Made by a program: the position numbers and the translations under genes. The notes under the pieces are model-generated. The model was not told the origin of the DNA, made no database searches, and saw nothing but the letters and a program-made list of their open reading frames with translations. A stretch of DNA of 64,000 nt from Bradyrhizobium campsiandrae (GTDB taxonomy: Bacteria; Pseudomonadota; Alphaproteobacteria; Rhizobiales; Xanthobacteraceae). Shown in pieces: positions 8,517 to 16,259 of the stretch; position 1 is the stretch's first letter, and the number at the start of each line of letters is the position of its first letter. The stretch is from NCBI RefSeq assembly GCF_014529705.1, contig NZ_JAANIH010000025.1, positions 50,876-114,875 of the forward strand, written 5' to 3'.

Positions 8517-8699
8517 CAAACCCCTTTCTGGAATTGGATCGCACCTGCTGTCGTGGGCTTTCGCTCGCCACGACCAAGCTTGCCAGATCCAATGTGTCCC
8601 AATGTGTCCAAAGGCAAGCGATGCGACACATTCGACATCCAGCTGTAACAAAGCACCGGCATATCACTCTTTCCAAATGGTAAATTTAGGGGTGGGGCT

Positions 8700-10169
8700 A
8701 TGCGTCGCGTTGTTTCTTCAGGTGTTTTGCTTGTGTCGATGTTTGCGGTCCCTGCGGCCAAAGCCGAGGTCGCGCTATTGGCCATCGGCTCACTGACCGG
8801 GAGCAGTGCCGGCCCAAATGCCGATCTTTCCGGTCTCACCGGGACGCTGGAAAACGGACTCCCTGGGAACATTCTGGGTGGAATGGGCTCTGGCATCGCC
8901 TATGCGGGCGGCAACACATTCTACGCCTTGCCGGACCGCGGCCCGAACGCAACGCCTTACAATTCCAAGGTTGACGACACCGTTTCCTATATCAGCCGCT
9001 ATCAGACGGTGAACATGAATCTGACGGCGACGCCGGGCGGGGCTTTGCCGTTCTCGCTGACGCCGACCCTCACCAAAACGACGCTGCTTTCCAGCTCAAC
9101 GCCGCTCACCTACGGGACAGGTGCCGGTCTTGGCAACAAGGCGGATGGCACGCCGCTTGGTTCGGGCGCTCCTGCGCAGAACACGAGCAATACTTATTAC
9201 TTCACCGGCCGTTCGGACAATTACGGCCCGGGCAACTCGGGAAATCCGACCAATGCCCGGCTCGATCCGGAGTCGATCCGCGTGGCACCGGATGGAAAGA
9301 GCGTCTACGTCTCGGACGAATACGGTCCCTATGTTCGCCAGTTCGACAACAGCACCGGCAAGTTAATTCAGACGTTTACGCTGCCGAGCAACCTCAACGT
9401 GGCAAATCTCTCTCCCGTCGGAGCGACCGAGATCAGCGGCAACACGTCCGGACGCACGGCGAACAAGGGGATGGAAGGCCTCGCGCTCACGCCGGATGGA
9501 AAGACCCTTGTCGGCATCATGCAGGCGCCTTTGATCCAGGATGCCGCCAATGCTTCGAAGACCCTTCGTATTGTAACGATCGACGTGGCCACCAAGGCGA
9601 CGCATGAGTACGCCTACAATCTGACCACCGGAAGCGGGGTCAGCGAGATCGTCGCTCTCAACGATCATCAGTTCTTGGTCGACGAACGGGACGGCAAAGG
9701 CCTCGGAGACGGCAGCGCGGCCAAGGTGAAGCAGCTCTTCGTTATCGACATCAAGGGTGCCACCGAGGTCTCGAAACTCAGCGGCGCGGCCTTGGCCGGT
9801 GCTGCTGTCAGCAAATCCGGTCCGTTCCTCGACATCGTGACCGCGCTCGGCGCTCACGGCATTTCCAACACGCAGGTCCCTTCCAAGATTGAAGGTCTCG
9901 CATTTGGCAAGGACGTCACTGTGGACGGCAAAGTGGAGCACACGCTTTGGGTTGCCAACGACAATGATTTCGTTCCGGGAACCTCCGGGCCGAACAACTT
10001 CTATGTCTTCGGTTTCACCGATGCAGATCTCGCCAAATACGGCGCGACATTGGTTCCGGAACAGATCGCAGCGGTGCCCGAACCGTCCACCTGGGCGATG
10101 ATGATTCTGGGCTTCTGTGGGCTCGGCTTCCTTGCCTCACGGCGCCGCGCCAAAGCGGCTTTGGTCTAA
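8700..10169 (+). CDS. Phytase-like esterase protein with PEPxWA-CTERM tail
   Basis: 489 residues. A signal peptide (about 1-22, ending AAKA) is followed by a beta-propeller-like esterase/phytase-like domain: PDRGPNATPY, LDPESIRVAPDGKSVYVSDEYGPYV and EGLALTPDGKTLVGIMQAPL are typical of the esterase-like phytase family. The C-terminus carries VPEPSTWAMMILGF, a hydrophobic span and RRR: a PEPxWA-CTERM sorting signal, implying export and processing at the envelope. No exosortase is in the window. A good GGGGTGGGG ribosome site precedes the ATG, and an intrinsic terminator follows. The hydrolysed substrate is unproven. Confidence 0.85.
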   Translation: MRRVVSSGVLLVSMFAVPAAKAEVALLAIGSLTGSSAGPNADLSGLTGTLENGLPGNILGGMGSGIAYAGGNTFYALPDRGPNATPYNSKVDDTVSYISRYQTVNMNLTATPGGALPFSLTPTLTKTTLLSSSTPLTYGTGAGLGNKADGTPLGSGAPAQNTSNTYYFTGRSDNYGPGNSGNPTNARLDPESIRVAPDGKSVYVSDEYGPYVRQFDNSTGKLIQTFTLPSNLNVANLSPVGATEISGNTSGRTANKGMEGLALTPDGKTLVGIMQAPLIQDAANASKTLRIVTIDVATKATHEYAYNLTTGSGVSEIVALNDHQFLVDERDGKGLGDGSAAKVKQLFVIDIKGATEVSKLSGAALAGAAVSKSGPFLDIVTALGAHGISNTQVPSKIEGLAFGKDVTVDGKVEHTLWVANDNDFVPGTSGPNNFYVFGFTDADLAKYGATLVPEQIAAVPEPSTWAMMILGFCGLGFLASRRRAKAALV

Positions 10170-10189
10170 AGATTCATTGGAAGATGCGA

Positions 10190-10219
10190 AGAGACCGCCT
10201 TTGGGCGGTCTCTGCTTTT
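10190..10219 (+). terminator. Intrinsic terminator after the phytase-like gene
   Basis: AGAGACCGCC (10190-10199) pairs perfectly with GGCGGTCTCT (10204-10213) over a TTTG loop and is followed by GCTTTTCT. Confidence 0.85.
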
Positions 10220-10283
10220 CTGCAGCGTGACCTGTCGTGCCTGCCCATCTCGACGTTGAGGGGGAGGGTCTGGTGCTTGTTCG

Positions 10284-11156
10284 TCACGACCGCGAGACCA
10301 CCAGCAGCCAAGCGCCCGCGGCCACACAGGCAATGCCGGCGGCGCGCGCGATCCATCGTCCCACCGGCGTAACCTTTTCCAAAAGGACGAGCAGCGCCAA
10401 AAGCGCAATCCAAAGCACGTTCATCACCCCGCCCACGAACAAAAGCGCCATCAAGACCCAGCAGCAGCCCACACAATAACTTCCGTGGCGAAGCCCCAGC
10501 AGCAGGCAGCCTCCGATGTCGTTGCGAAAGCCGCCGTGGCGCATCAGGAATAGAAACGGCGATTGGCATTGGGCGAGACAGACGTGCTTCAGTGGGGTCC
10601 ATTGGTAGATTCCGGCCGAGATCAGCACGATTGCGCCGAGAGAGTTGCTGGCGATCGCCATCCGGGAATCCAGCAAGCTTGCCCGCTCGACGATCCATTG
10701 GAGAAAGGTGGCTGCCAGCGAAAAGCCACTCCAGGCCAGGAGATAACCGGCCGCAAACCAGCCGGTCGCAGCGAACGGCTTGCCTTGCGCCGTCCCCTGT
10801 CGACCCACGCGGGCGTACATGAGGATCATGGGCGCTGCCGAGGGGGCCATCATTCCCACCATCATCACCGCCCACATCAGGAACACATAAGCGAACTCGA
10901 TCACTCGCCATGGCTCGTTGGCCGGCAACATGATTCCGATCCCGGCCGGGATCATGCGGAATCCGGTCATGTCCATGCCGCCCATGTCCATGTCGTTGGC
11001 GAGCCAGAGCACATAGCCCCATGCCAACGCGGCAATGATGACGATCGCGCCGCCGGCGATCCAGCGATCTCGCCGCAGCACGGATTCCAGAGTGCTGTCG
11101 ATCGTTTGCTGACGACGTTGCCGGCCTTGTCGCAAGGCCGTATCGGGAGCCTGCAT
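10284..11156 (-). CDS. DUF2182 integral membrane protein
   Basis: 290 residues with about six to seven hydrophobic spans. DUF2182 is recognised from MWAVMMVGMMAPSAAPMILMYA and the C-terminal LRHGSYCVGCCWVLM segment, which holds a conserved Cys pair. A Met/Asp-rich loop after the first span (NDMDMGGMDMTGF) could bind metal. The start at 11156 overlaps the DUF1326 stop (ATGA). The DUF1326-DUF2182 pairing recurs in rhizobial genomes, suggesting a joint envelope or metal-related role (inference). Confidence 0.85.
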   Translation of the reverse strand: MQAPDTALRQGRQRRQQTIDSTLESVLRRDRWIAGGAIVIIAALAWGYVLWLANDMDMGGMDMTGFRMIPAGIGIMLPANEPWRVIEFAYVFLMWAVMMVGMMAPSAAPMILMYARVGRQGTAQGKPFAATGWFAAGYLLAWSGFSLAATFLQWIVERASLLDSRMAIASNSLGAIVLISAGIYQWTPLKHVCLAQCQSPFLFLMRHGGFRNDIGGCLLLGLRHGSYCVGCCWVLMALLFVGGVMNVLWIALLALLVLLEKVTPVGRWIARAAGIACVAAGAWLLVVSRS

Positions 11157-11785
11157 CAAGCTTGGTTCGACCAGCGGATCGGCGCATAGAGGCCGTTCTT
11201 GCCGGAATTGTCCCAGCGCATGCCGTGATCGCTGAACGTATTGCCGGCGGCGCCGACCGCCATGACCATGTTGTCGGGGCTGACCGGATGGCCGATGTTC
11301 ACCCACATCTCGCCGCTCGGATGCATGGTCGGCAATGGATCAACGGACATGTGCAGAATATCAGGGATTTCCGCGGACCGCGTCTTGCCGTTGATCCCGA
11401 AGGTGATCGGGACCTTGCGAACTCCCAGATTCTTGCTGATCAGCGGCGTGAACGCTGCCATCGGACCGCCGGCGGCGCCGGTGAAAATCGCAGCTAGAGC
11501 GTCGGTCTGCTCACCGGTGGCACGCTGATCGATATAGGCAGCGATTGACCAATCTCCGTCAGCCATGACCCCGGGGGCGTGGAGGATGACCAGGACATTG
11601 AGTCCGTCGAGCGCGGTGTCGCCATAGTGGCCGCTTTCGACGTGGAAGATCAGCGGCACGTTGCAGAAGCCCTCGGTCGGTCGTGCGGTCAACGGGGGAG
11701 CCGCCGACACGAGGCAGGGACACACGATGCTGCAGCTGCAATTCTCGAAATAGTCACCGGAAAGGTGCCATGGGACATCCGCCAT
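11156..11785 (-). CDS. DUF1326 domain-containing protein
   Basis: 209 residues, DUF1326 family, recognised by the N-terminal WHLSGDYFENCSCSIVCPCL with five cysteines close together and by the C-terminal HGMRWDNSGKNGLYAPIRW. The clustered cysteines suggest a metal or redox centre; no reaction is established. There is no signal peptide. It is translationally coupled to the downstream DUF2182 membrane protein by an ATGA overlap, so the two probably work together. Confidence 0.87.
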   Translation of the reverse strand: MADVPWHLSGDYFENCSCSIVCPCLVSAAPPLTARPTEGFCNVPLIFHVESGHYGDTALDGLNVLVILHAPGVMADGDWSIAAYIDQRATGEQTDALAAIFTGAAGGPMAAFTPLISKNLGVRKVPITFGINGKTRSAEIPDILHMSVDPLPTMHPSGEMWVNIGHPVSPDNMVMAVGAAGNTFSDHGMRWDNSGKNGLYAPIRWSNQA

Positions 11786-12070
11786 TGCTCTCTCCCGCCA
11801 GGCCGAACCCGATAGATTGCTTTCGAATGAACTACGTGCAGTTGAAAATTACGCCGCGCAGGGGAAGTCCCGCAAGCCGGCTCGACGATCAAATTACGCC
11901 GAGGAAGGCCGGTGACGTTGATGCCCAGAACTCTGGAAAGAGTTCCCGAGCGCGCCATGAATCACGTTTTGTCTTGAAATGATTGGCTTTCCCTCTGGGG
12001 AGTCCGGGATACCGTCCGGCGCAGCCTTCGCATGCCGTTCGCGCGCGGCACGGCCAACCGCCTTCGCTTC
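11786..12070. other. Non-coding stretch upstream of the DUF1326 gene
   Basis: I see no convincing gene here. It should contain the minus-strand promoter for the DUF1326/DUF2182 pair, but I cannot place clear -35/-10 boxes. Confidence 0.4.
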
Positions 12071-12105
12071 AAAACAAAAAACATCCCCGCGGGCAGCGGG
12101 GATGT
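12071..12105 (-). terminator. Intrinsic terminator of the small PEPxWA-CTERM gene
   Basis: On the minus strand a perfect 10-base-pair stem (ACATCCCCGC 12081-12090 with GCGGGGATGT 12096-12105, loop of 5) is followed by TTTTTGTTTT (12071-12080). It lies 47 bases beyond the stop codon at 12153. Confidence 0.92.
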
Positions 12106-12152
12106 TGCAGTCCTATGGCCGCGCGCTTGCGCAGCCATGCTTCTTATTGGCC

Positions 12153-12710
12153 TCAAGCCGCGGCGACGAGGCCGCGACGACGATAGGCGAAGAAGCCGAG
12201 CGCGCCGAAGCCGAGGATCATCATCGCCCAGGTCGAGGGCTCCGGAACGGCGGTGACGACGCCGGCGCCGTTGATGTCAGCACCGTGGGAGTCGGTGCTC
12301 AGGAGGTCGACCGCCCACTGGCCGGTCGCCAGGTGGCCGCTCGATCCGATGTCAATGGCGGGGGTGCCGAGCTTGTTGAAGAAGCTGATCACGTCGCCCG
12401 ACGACAGCGTCAGATTGAACATGCCGCCCTGGGCCGCCGAGAAGTACTGGATCGAGCTAGCGCTCAGGCTCGTCAGGCTGCCATTTAGAGAATAATGGAA
12501 GTCGACGATCGCGCTCGAGGGGTTGCTGGTCGGATTGTCGATCTCGAACGAGAACGACCAGCTCTTGTTGGCGCCGCTGAAAGCGGTGTTCGACGCAAAG
12601 GAATCCCATGTGCCGGAACCGGTGTAGAGAACGCCCGCGCTCGCGTTGCTGATGGCGCCCACGAGCATCGCGGCCGCAACCAAGATCGAAGAGAAGAACT
12701 TATTTCGCAT
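12153..12710 (-). CDS. Small secreted PEPxWA-CTERM protein
   Basis: 185 residues: signal peptide (1-25, ending NASA), a Ser/Gly/Thr-rich beta-type body, and the C-terminal sorting signal VPEPSTWAMMILGF with hydrophobic span and YRRRG. The body matches no enzyme family I recognise; such proteins are usually exported surface or matrix components. An AGGGGC ribosome site lies before the ATG. It has its own terminator, and a TTCATGATA motif lies 55 bases upstream of its start. Confidence 0.85.
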   Translation of the reverse strand: MRNKFFSSILVAAAMLVGAISNASAGVLYTGSGTWDSFASNTAFSGANKSWSFSFEIDNPTSNPSSAIVDFHYSLNGSLTSLSASSIQYFSAAQGGMFNLTLSSGDVISFFNKLGTPAIDIGSSGHLATGQWAVDLLSTDSHGADINGAGVVTAVPEPSTWAMMILGFGALGFFAYRRRGLVAAA

Positions 12711-12764
12711 TTACTGCCCCTGTAGTGTCAAAGGTTAACCTTTGCTCAACAGCTATTGCATTGC

Positions 12765-12776
12765 TTCATGATAATG
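12765..12776. promoter_or_regulatory. TTCATGATAATG motif upstream of PEPxWA gene
   Basis: One of several copies of a TTCATGATA-type element in this window. This copy is 55-66 bases upstream of the ATG at 12710, in an AT-rich promoter-like region. Confidence 0.35.
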
Positions 12777-12866
12777 ACGTGACGTCTGCAAGTCGCCGTT
12801 ATGTTAATTTATGATATAAATGATCGAGCTCTGGAAAGTGCCGGCGCCGGATACGATCTCCGTGCC

Positions 12867-13511
12867 TTAGGTTGCGCCTGGTCCGGCCAGCGTAAAGCCG
12901 ACCATCATGAGGCCGATTGCGGCGATCCAGCCGCCGAGCGCGCGAAGTGCGATGCCGCGCCATGCCGACGCCGCGCCGGCTTCGGAACGACGAAACGCGA
13001 CCACGATCGCCATGGTCAGGGTCATCGTCGCGTATCCCGCGCAAGCCAGTCCGGCGCCGAACAGCACAAGGTTGGTCGCAGGCTCGACCGCGGCCGCATT
13101 CGCAATGCCGCGCGTGACCGCCAGGGCGAAAGCAACAATGCCGAGCAGCGGGGCGGGAAGGCGCAGGCCCGCGGCCAGGACCAGGCCAAGCAAGGCGATC
13201 AGCGTTGCATTGGCGACGTCGCCCGAAAAGTTCGTGCCGTCCGCTATGGCGAGAGCGAAGCCGGCGACGAGACCAATCGGAAAGAGCACGACGAGCCAGC
13301 GGCTGCGCGGAGCTCCGAGCGAGCCGGCCAGCAGACCGAGCGCAATCCAAAGCACGACGTCATTGAGGTCTGTCAGGGGATGGAATGCGCCCGCGTAGAA
13401 GTCGCCGAAGCGCGTCCCGATCAGATGGGCATGCGCCGAGCCGGCCGGAACGATCAGAGCCGCGAGACTTGCGATCAGGATCCTGATCAGATGTGTCACG
13501 GACCTCATCAC
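12867..13511 (-). CDS. HupE/UreJ-family membrane protein (third of cluster)
   Basis: 214 residues: a signal-like N-terminus ending AHA, then the family motif FHPLTDLNDVVLW, and about six hydrophobic spans. HupE/UreJ proteins are mostly linked to nickel or other metal handling, but no hydrogenase or urease genes are here. It overlaps the preceding HupE gene (start 13511 against stop 13508) by ATGA and ends a four-gene minus-strand operon. The usual His of the motif (HPLTGLDH) is replaced by Asn (LTDLND), so this copy is divergent. Confidence 0.78.
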   Translation of the reverse strand: MMRSVTHLIRILIASLAALIVPAGSAHAHLIGTRFGDFYAGAFHPLTDLNDVVLWIALGLLAGSLGAPRSRWLVVLFPIGLVAGFALAIADGTNFSGDVANATLIALLGLVLAAGLRLPAPLLGIVAFALAVTRGIANAAAVEPATNLVLFGAGLACAGYATMTLTMAIVVAFRRSEAGAASAWRGIALRALGGWIAAIGLMMVGFTLAGPGAT

Positions 13512-14131
13512 GCCATTCCTCCAAGGCTACGTGCCAGAAAATAGCAGCCGAGCAGGGCGATGGCCGCGCCCATGCCGCGGATCAGGCGATCTCCGATCGG
13601 CCAGCGCAGCAGCAGTCCAATGGAGATGCCGCACAGATGCAGCAGGCCCGTCGCGACGACGAACCCGATTCCATAGGCGAACGGATTGGCCGCGTGGGGT
13701 AGCTCGGCGCCATGCGCGTAGCCGTGGAAGATCGCGAACACCGCGACGATGACCGCCGCGATGGCAAACGGCGTTTTGAGGCGGATCGCCACGGCGATCC
13801 CGAGAACGAGAGCCGAAAGCGCGATGACCGGCTCCTGGAACGGTAGCGGCAGTTTGAGGATGCCAAGCACGCCGCCCATCGCCATGACGATGGGAAATGT
13901 GATCGGAAGCACCCAAATCGCGGGCATGCCGAGCTGTGCGCCCCAGATGCCGACGGCCACCATTGCGATCATGTGGTCGAGGCCGGTCAATGGATGCAGG
14001 AAGCCGCTGGCAAAGCCCCCGGCGATTCCGGCCTGCTCATGCGCGAACGCCGGTTGGCTGATCGACACGAGGGCGGCGAGCACCAATCCGGCGCGCGGTG
14101 CGGTACGAAGCAGGAAGTCGAATGGTCGCAT
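13508..14131 (-). CDS. HupE/UreJ-family membrane protein (second of cluster)
   Basis: 207 residues. Signal-like N-terminus ending AFAHE, the canonical motif FLHPLTGLDHMIAM, further His residues in FHGYAHGAELPH and six to seven hydrophobic spans. This is the most canonical of the three HupE-like proteins in this operon. Transport of Ni or Co is the known family role, but the present context (parvulin, secreted PHP-like protein) gives no metal enzyme, so the substrate is open. Confidence 0.85.
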   Translation of the reverse strand: MRPFDFLLRTAPRAGLVLAALVSISQPAFAHEQAGIAGGFASGFLHPLTGLDHMIAMVAVGIWGAQLGMPAIWVLPITFPIVMAMGGVLGILKLPLPFQEPVIALSALVLGIAVAIRLKTPFAIAAVIVAVFAIFHGYAHGAELPHAANPFAYGIGFVVATGLLHLCGISIGLLLRWPIGDRLIRGMGAAIALLGCYFLARSLGGMA

Positions 14132-14134
14132 GGG

Positions 14135-15121
14135 TCAGCTCAGGGTTGACGTCATGAAGATGCGTGCGGCACGGCCGATGAACCAGAACATGGCGACCGA
14201 GCCGATCGCATAGGCGGGGATCGCGTCCCCCCAGCGCGGCAGCTCCGCCTGCAGGCGGCGATGGGCCCAGATCAGCGCAAGCACCAGCAGCACAAAGGCG
14301 AGTTGGCCGATCTCGACGCCGACATTGAAGAACAGGAGCGCCGCCGGCAGCAGCCGCACTTCGATGCCGAGGCCGGCCAGCGCACCCGCAAAGCCGATTC
14401 CATGGACGAGTCCGAACACGAAGGCGACGGTCCAGGGGCGGCGTGCGGTGAATGTGGATTCGCCACGCTGCAATCGCACGATCTCGACGGCAACGAATAC
14501 GATGCTGAGTGCGATGGTTGCATTCAGCGGCCTCTCCGGGATGCCGAACAATCCGAAGGCGGCAGCAGCCAGCGACAGGCTGTGGCCGATCGTGAACGCG
14601 GTGATGGTCTTGACGAGCTTCCAGCCGCCTTGGACGATCCAGATCAGGCCGAGCACGAAGAGCAGGTGATCGGCTCCAAGCAGAATGTGATCGATGCCGT
14701 AATTCACATAGGTGCGGGCAAGCTCGATCCACGTCTCGGTGGTCGGCGCACCGGCACCCAGGACGGTGACGGTGGGATTTCCGGACGACAGGGTGTAGCT
14801 GTGATATGCGCCGTCGAGCGAAAACACCTTGACCAGCAAAGCCGACAGGCCGTCGCCCATATTCGCAACGCTGATCGGTCCGACCAGGCCGCGGCTGCCG
14901 CAGGAAAGTTCCGGCATTTGCAGAAAGCAATGTTGCGGCATCCGCAGCTGCACCTTCGCAGCACCGATATTCGGCTCACTGGTCCATTTGCCGATGAAGG
15001 TCCCGGCGCGCATCTCGCGGAACTCGATCACGCCCATGGTCGCTTCGTGGGCCTGCGACCTGGTCAGGCCGGGCGCCAGGGTCAGCAAGACGAGGACAAG
15101 GCGGAACAACAGGTTTCGCAT
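14135..15121 (-). CDS. HupE/UreJ-family membrane protein with long periplasmic N-terminus (first of cluster)
   Basis: 328 residues. A signal peptide (ending SQAHE) and about 130 extracytoplasmic residues precede the membrane part, which carries YGIDHILLGADHLLFVLGLI and TAFTIGHSLSLA, the His-containing motifs of the large HupE subgroup. The N-terminal region includes two cysteines (HCFLQMPELSCG). The gene starts one base after the parvulin stop and is followed by two smaller HupE paralogues, an arrangement suggesting a multi-component membrane assembly. Confidence 0.83.
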   Translation of the reverse strand: MRNLLFRLVLVLLTLAPGLTRSQAHEATMGVIEFREMRAGTFIGKWTSEPNIGAAKVQLRMPQHCFLQMPELSCGSRGLVGPISVANMGDGLSALLVKVFSLDGAYHSYTLSSGNPTVTVLGAGAPTTETWIELARTYVNYGIDHILLGADHLLFVLGLIWIVQGGWKLVKTITAFTIGHSLSLAAAAFGLFGIPERPLNATIALSIVFVAVEIVRLQRGESTFTARRPWTVAFVFGLVHGIGFAGALAGLGIEVRLLPAALLFFNVGVEIGQLAFVLLVLALIWAHRRLQAELPRWGDAIPAYAIGSVAMFWFIGRAARIFMTSTLS

Positions 15122-15122
15122 G

Positions 15123-15986
15123 TTACTGCTCGATCTTCACCGTGTAGCCGGCCTTGAGCTTGGTCACGGCGTCCCAGGCGCGCTTCCTGGTTTCGTCGGT
15201 CTTCCAATTCAGCCTGAGCTCGTCGCGAAGCGACTCGAAGCTTGCCGGCTGGGCCGCCTTGCGCGCATCCAGGCGGGCAATGCGCCAGCCGTCGCTGGCC
15301 TGGACGATGCGCCATTCGCCGATCGGCAGGCCGAGCAGGGTGGTGCTGAAATTCTCGCCGAACGAAGCGGCAAGGGTGTTGACGGGGCGATTGGGAAACG
15401 CGCGGGTTCGGTCCCGGAGATCGGGGTCTTCACGTTCGGCCCTCATGTCGTCGAACTGACGGTGCACCGTGGCTTCGTCGGTCGCAGGCGTCAGCAGGAA
15501 GCTGACCTGTTCCGGCTGGTCGTAGCGGCTGCGGTTCTTTTCAAAATAGGCTCGCAGCTGCTCCTCGGATGGTTTTTCCAGCTGGACCTGGTCGAACACC
15601 AGCACCTGCAATTTGAAGGCGATGCGATCGCGAATCGTTTCGTCGCCCTTGTCGACGCCAAGTGCCTTGCCCTCGCGATAAAGAATTTCGCTCGCGACCC
15701 AGCTGTCGATCATGTTCTTGAGCTGTTCGTCGGTCGGGGCCTGGTCGCCATCTTCCGAGAAGTTTTTGATGAAGGACTCACGCATGGCTTTGGTCACGAC
15801 GATCGTCTTGTCGTCCTGAACCGGCGGATGCACGACGTGATCGATCGCGAAGATCAGGCCACCCAAGAGGCAGAAGTGAACCAGGGGTTCGCGCCACAAC
15901 GCAGAAAGAAAAGTGCCGATCGTGCCGTCGCTGCCGCGGCTTGCGCCTTGCGGAGGTGACTGATCGTGAGCTTGCGATGCAGGCAT
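15123..15986 (-). CDS. Membrane-anchored parvulin-type peptidyl-prolyl isomerase
   Basis: 287 residues with one N-terminal hydrophobic span (about 36-52, LVHFCLLGGLIFAIDHVV), a SurA-like helical segment (LKNMIDSWVASEILYREGKALG) and a diverged rotamase domain ending GEWRIVQASDGWRIARLDAR. It probably assists folding of exported proteins. It begins the minus-strand operon with three HupE-like genes and is divergent from the secreted PHP-like gene. The rotamase core is weakly conserved, so a pure chaperone role is possible. Confidence 0.8.
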   Translation of the reverse strand: MPASQAHDQSPPQGASRGSDGTIGTFLSALWREPLVHFCLLGGLIFAIDHVVHPPVQDDKTIVVTKAMRESFIKNFSEDGDQAPTDEQLKNMIDSWVASEILYREGKALGVDKGDETIRDRIAFKLQVLVFDQVQLEKPSEEQLRAYFEKNRSRYDQPEQVSFLLTPATDEATVHRQFDDMRAEREDPDLRDRTRAFPNRPVNTLAASFGENFSTTLLGLPIGEWRIVQASDGWRIARLDARKAAQPASFESLRDELRLNWKTDETRKRAWDAVTKLKAGYTVKIEQ

Positions 15987-16146
15987 GTATCTTCCCGATG
16001 TTCCGACTTGCTCCCGGCGGGAGATGCCGGGCGGCCGGCGTTATGCAACGCGGAAAATCGTCTGTCACGTGACAATCTGACTACAAGTCGTTCTCGCCCC
16101 TCTTCGAATGTTATCTTTGGCGATAAGTGTTATATTGCACAAAAGC

Positions 16147-16158
16147 TTCATGTTAATG
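16147..16158. promoter_or_regulatory. TTCATGTTAATG motif upstream of the PHP-like gene
   Basis: One mismatch from the TTCATGATAATG copy at 12765. It lies about 102 bases before the ATG at 16260. A small TTATC/GATAA inverted repeat (16111-16126) lies just upstream. Confidence 0.3.
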
Positions 16159-16259
16159 TCGCCGACGCCTGATCTGGATGAATTAACGCTTCGGCGTTCC
16201 TCGCGCTTTCGCTTGGCACAGTGTTCTCAAACAAAAGCTACTCTAGGGGCCTCATCCTC

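Noticed and set aside
8329..8796. Open frames running through the tRNA-Leu gene
   Set aside because: The tRNA fold is perfect; such frames (with an RRDSNPHG-like translation on the minus strand) are well-known artefacts over tRNA genes.
16212..16228. TGGCAC-like site before the PHP-like gene as a sigma-54 promoter
   Set aside because: The -12 element reads TC instead of GC at the required spacing.
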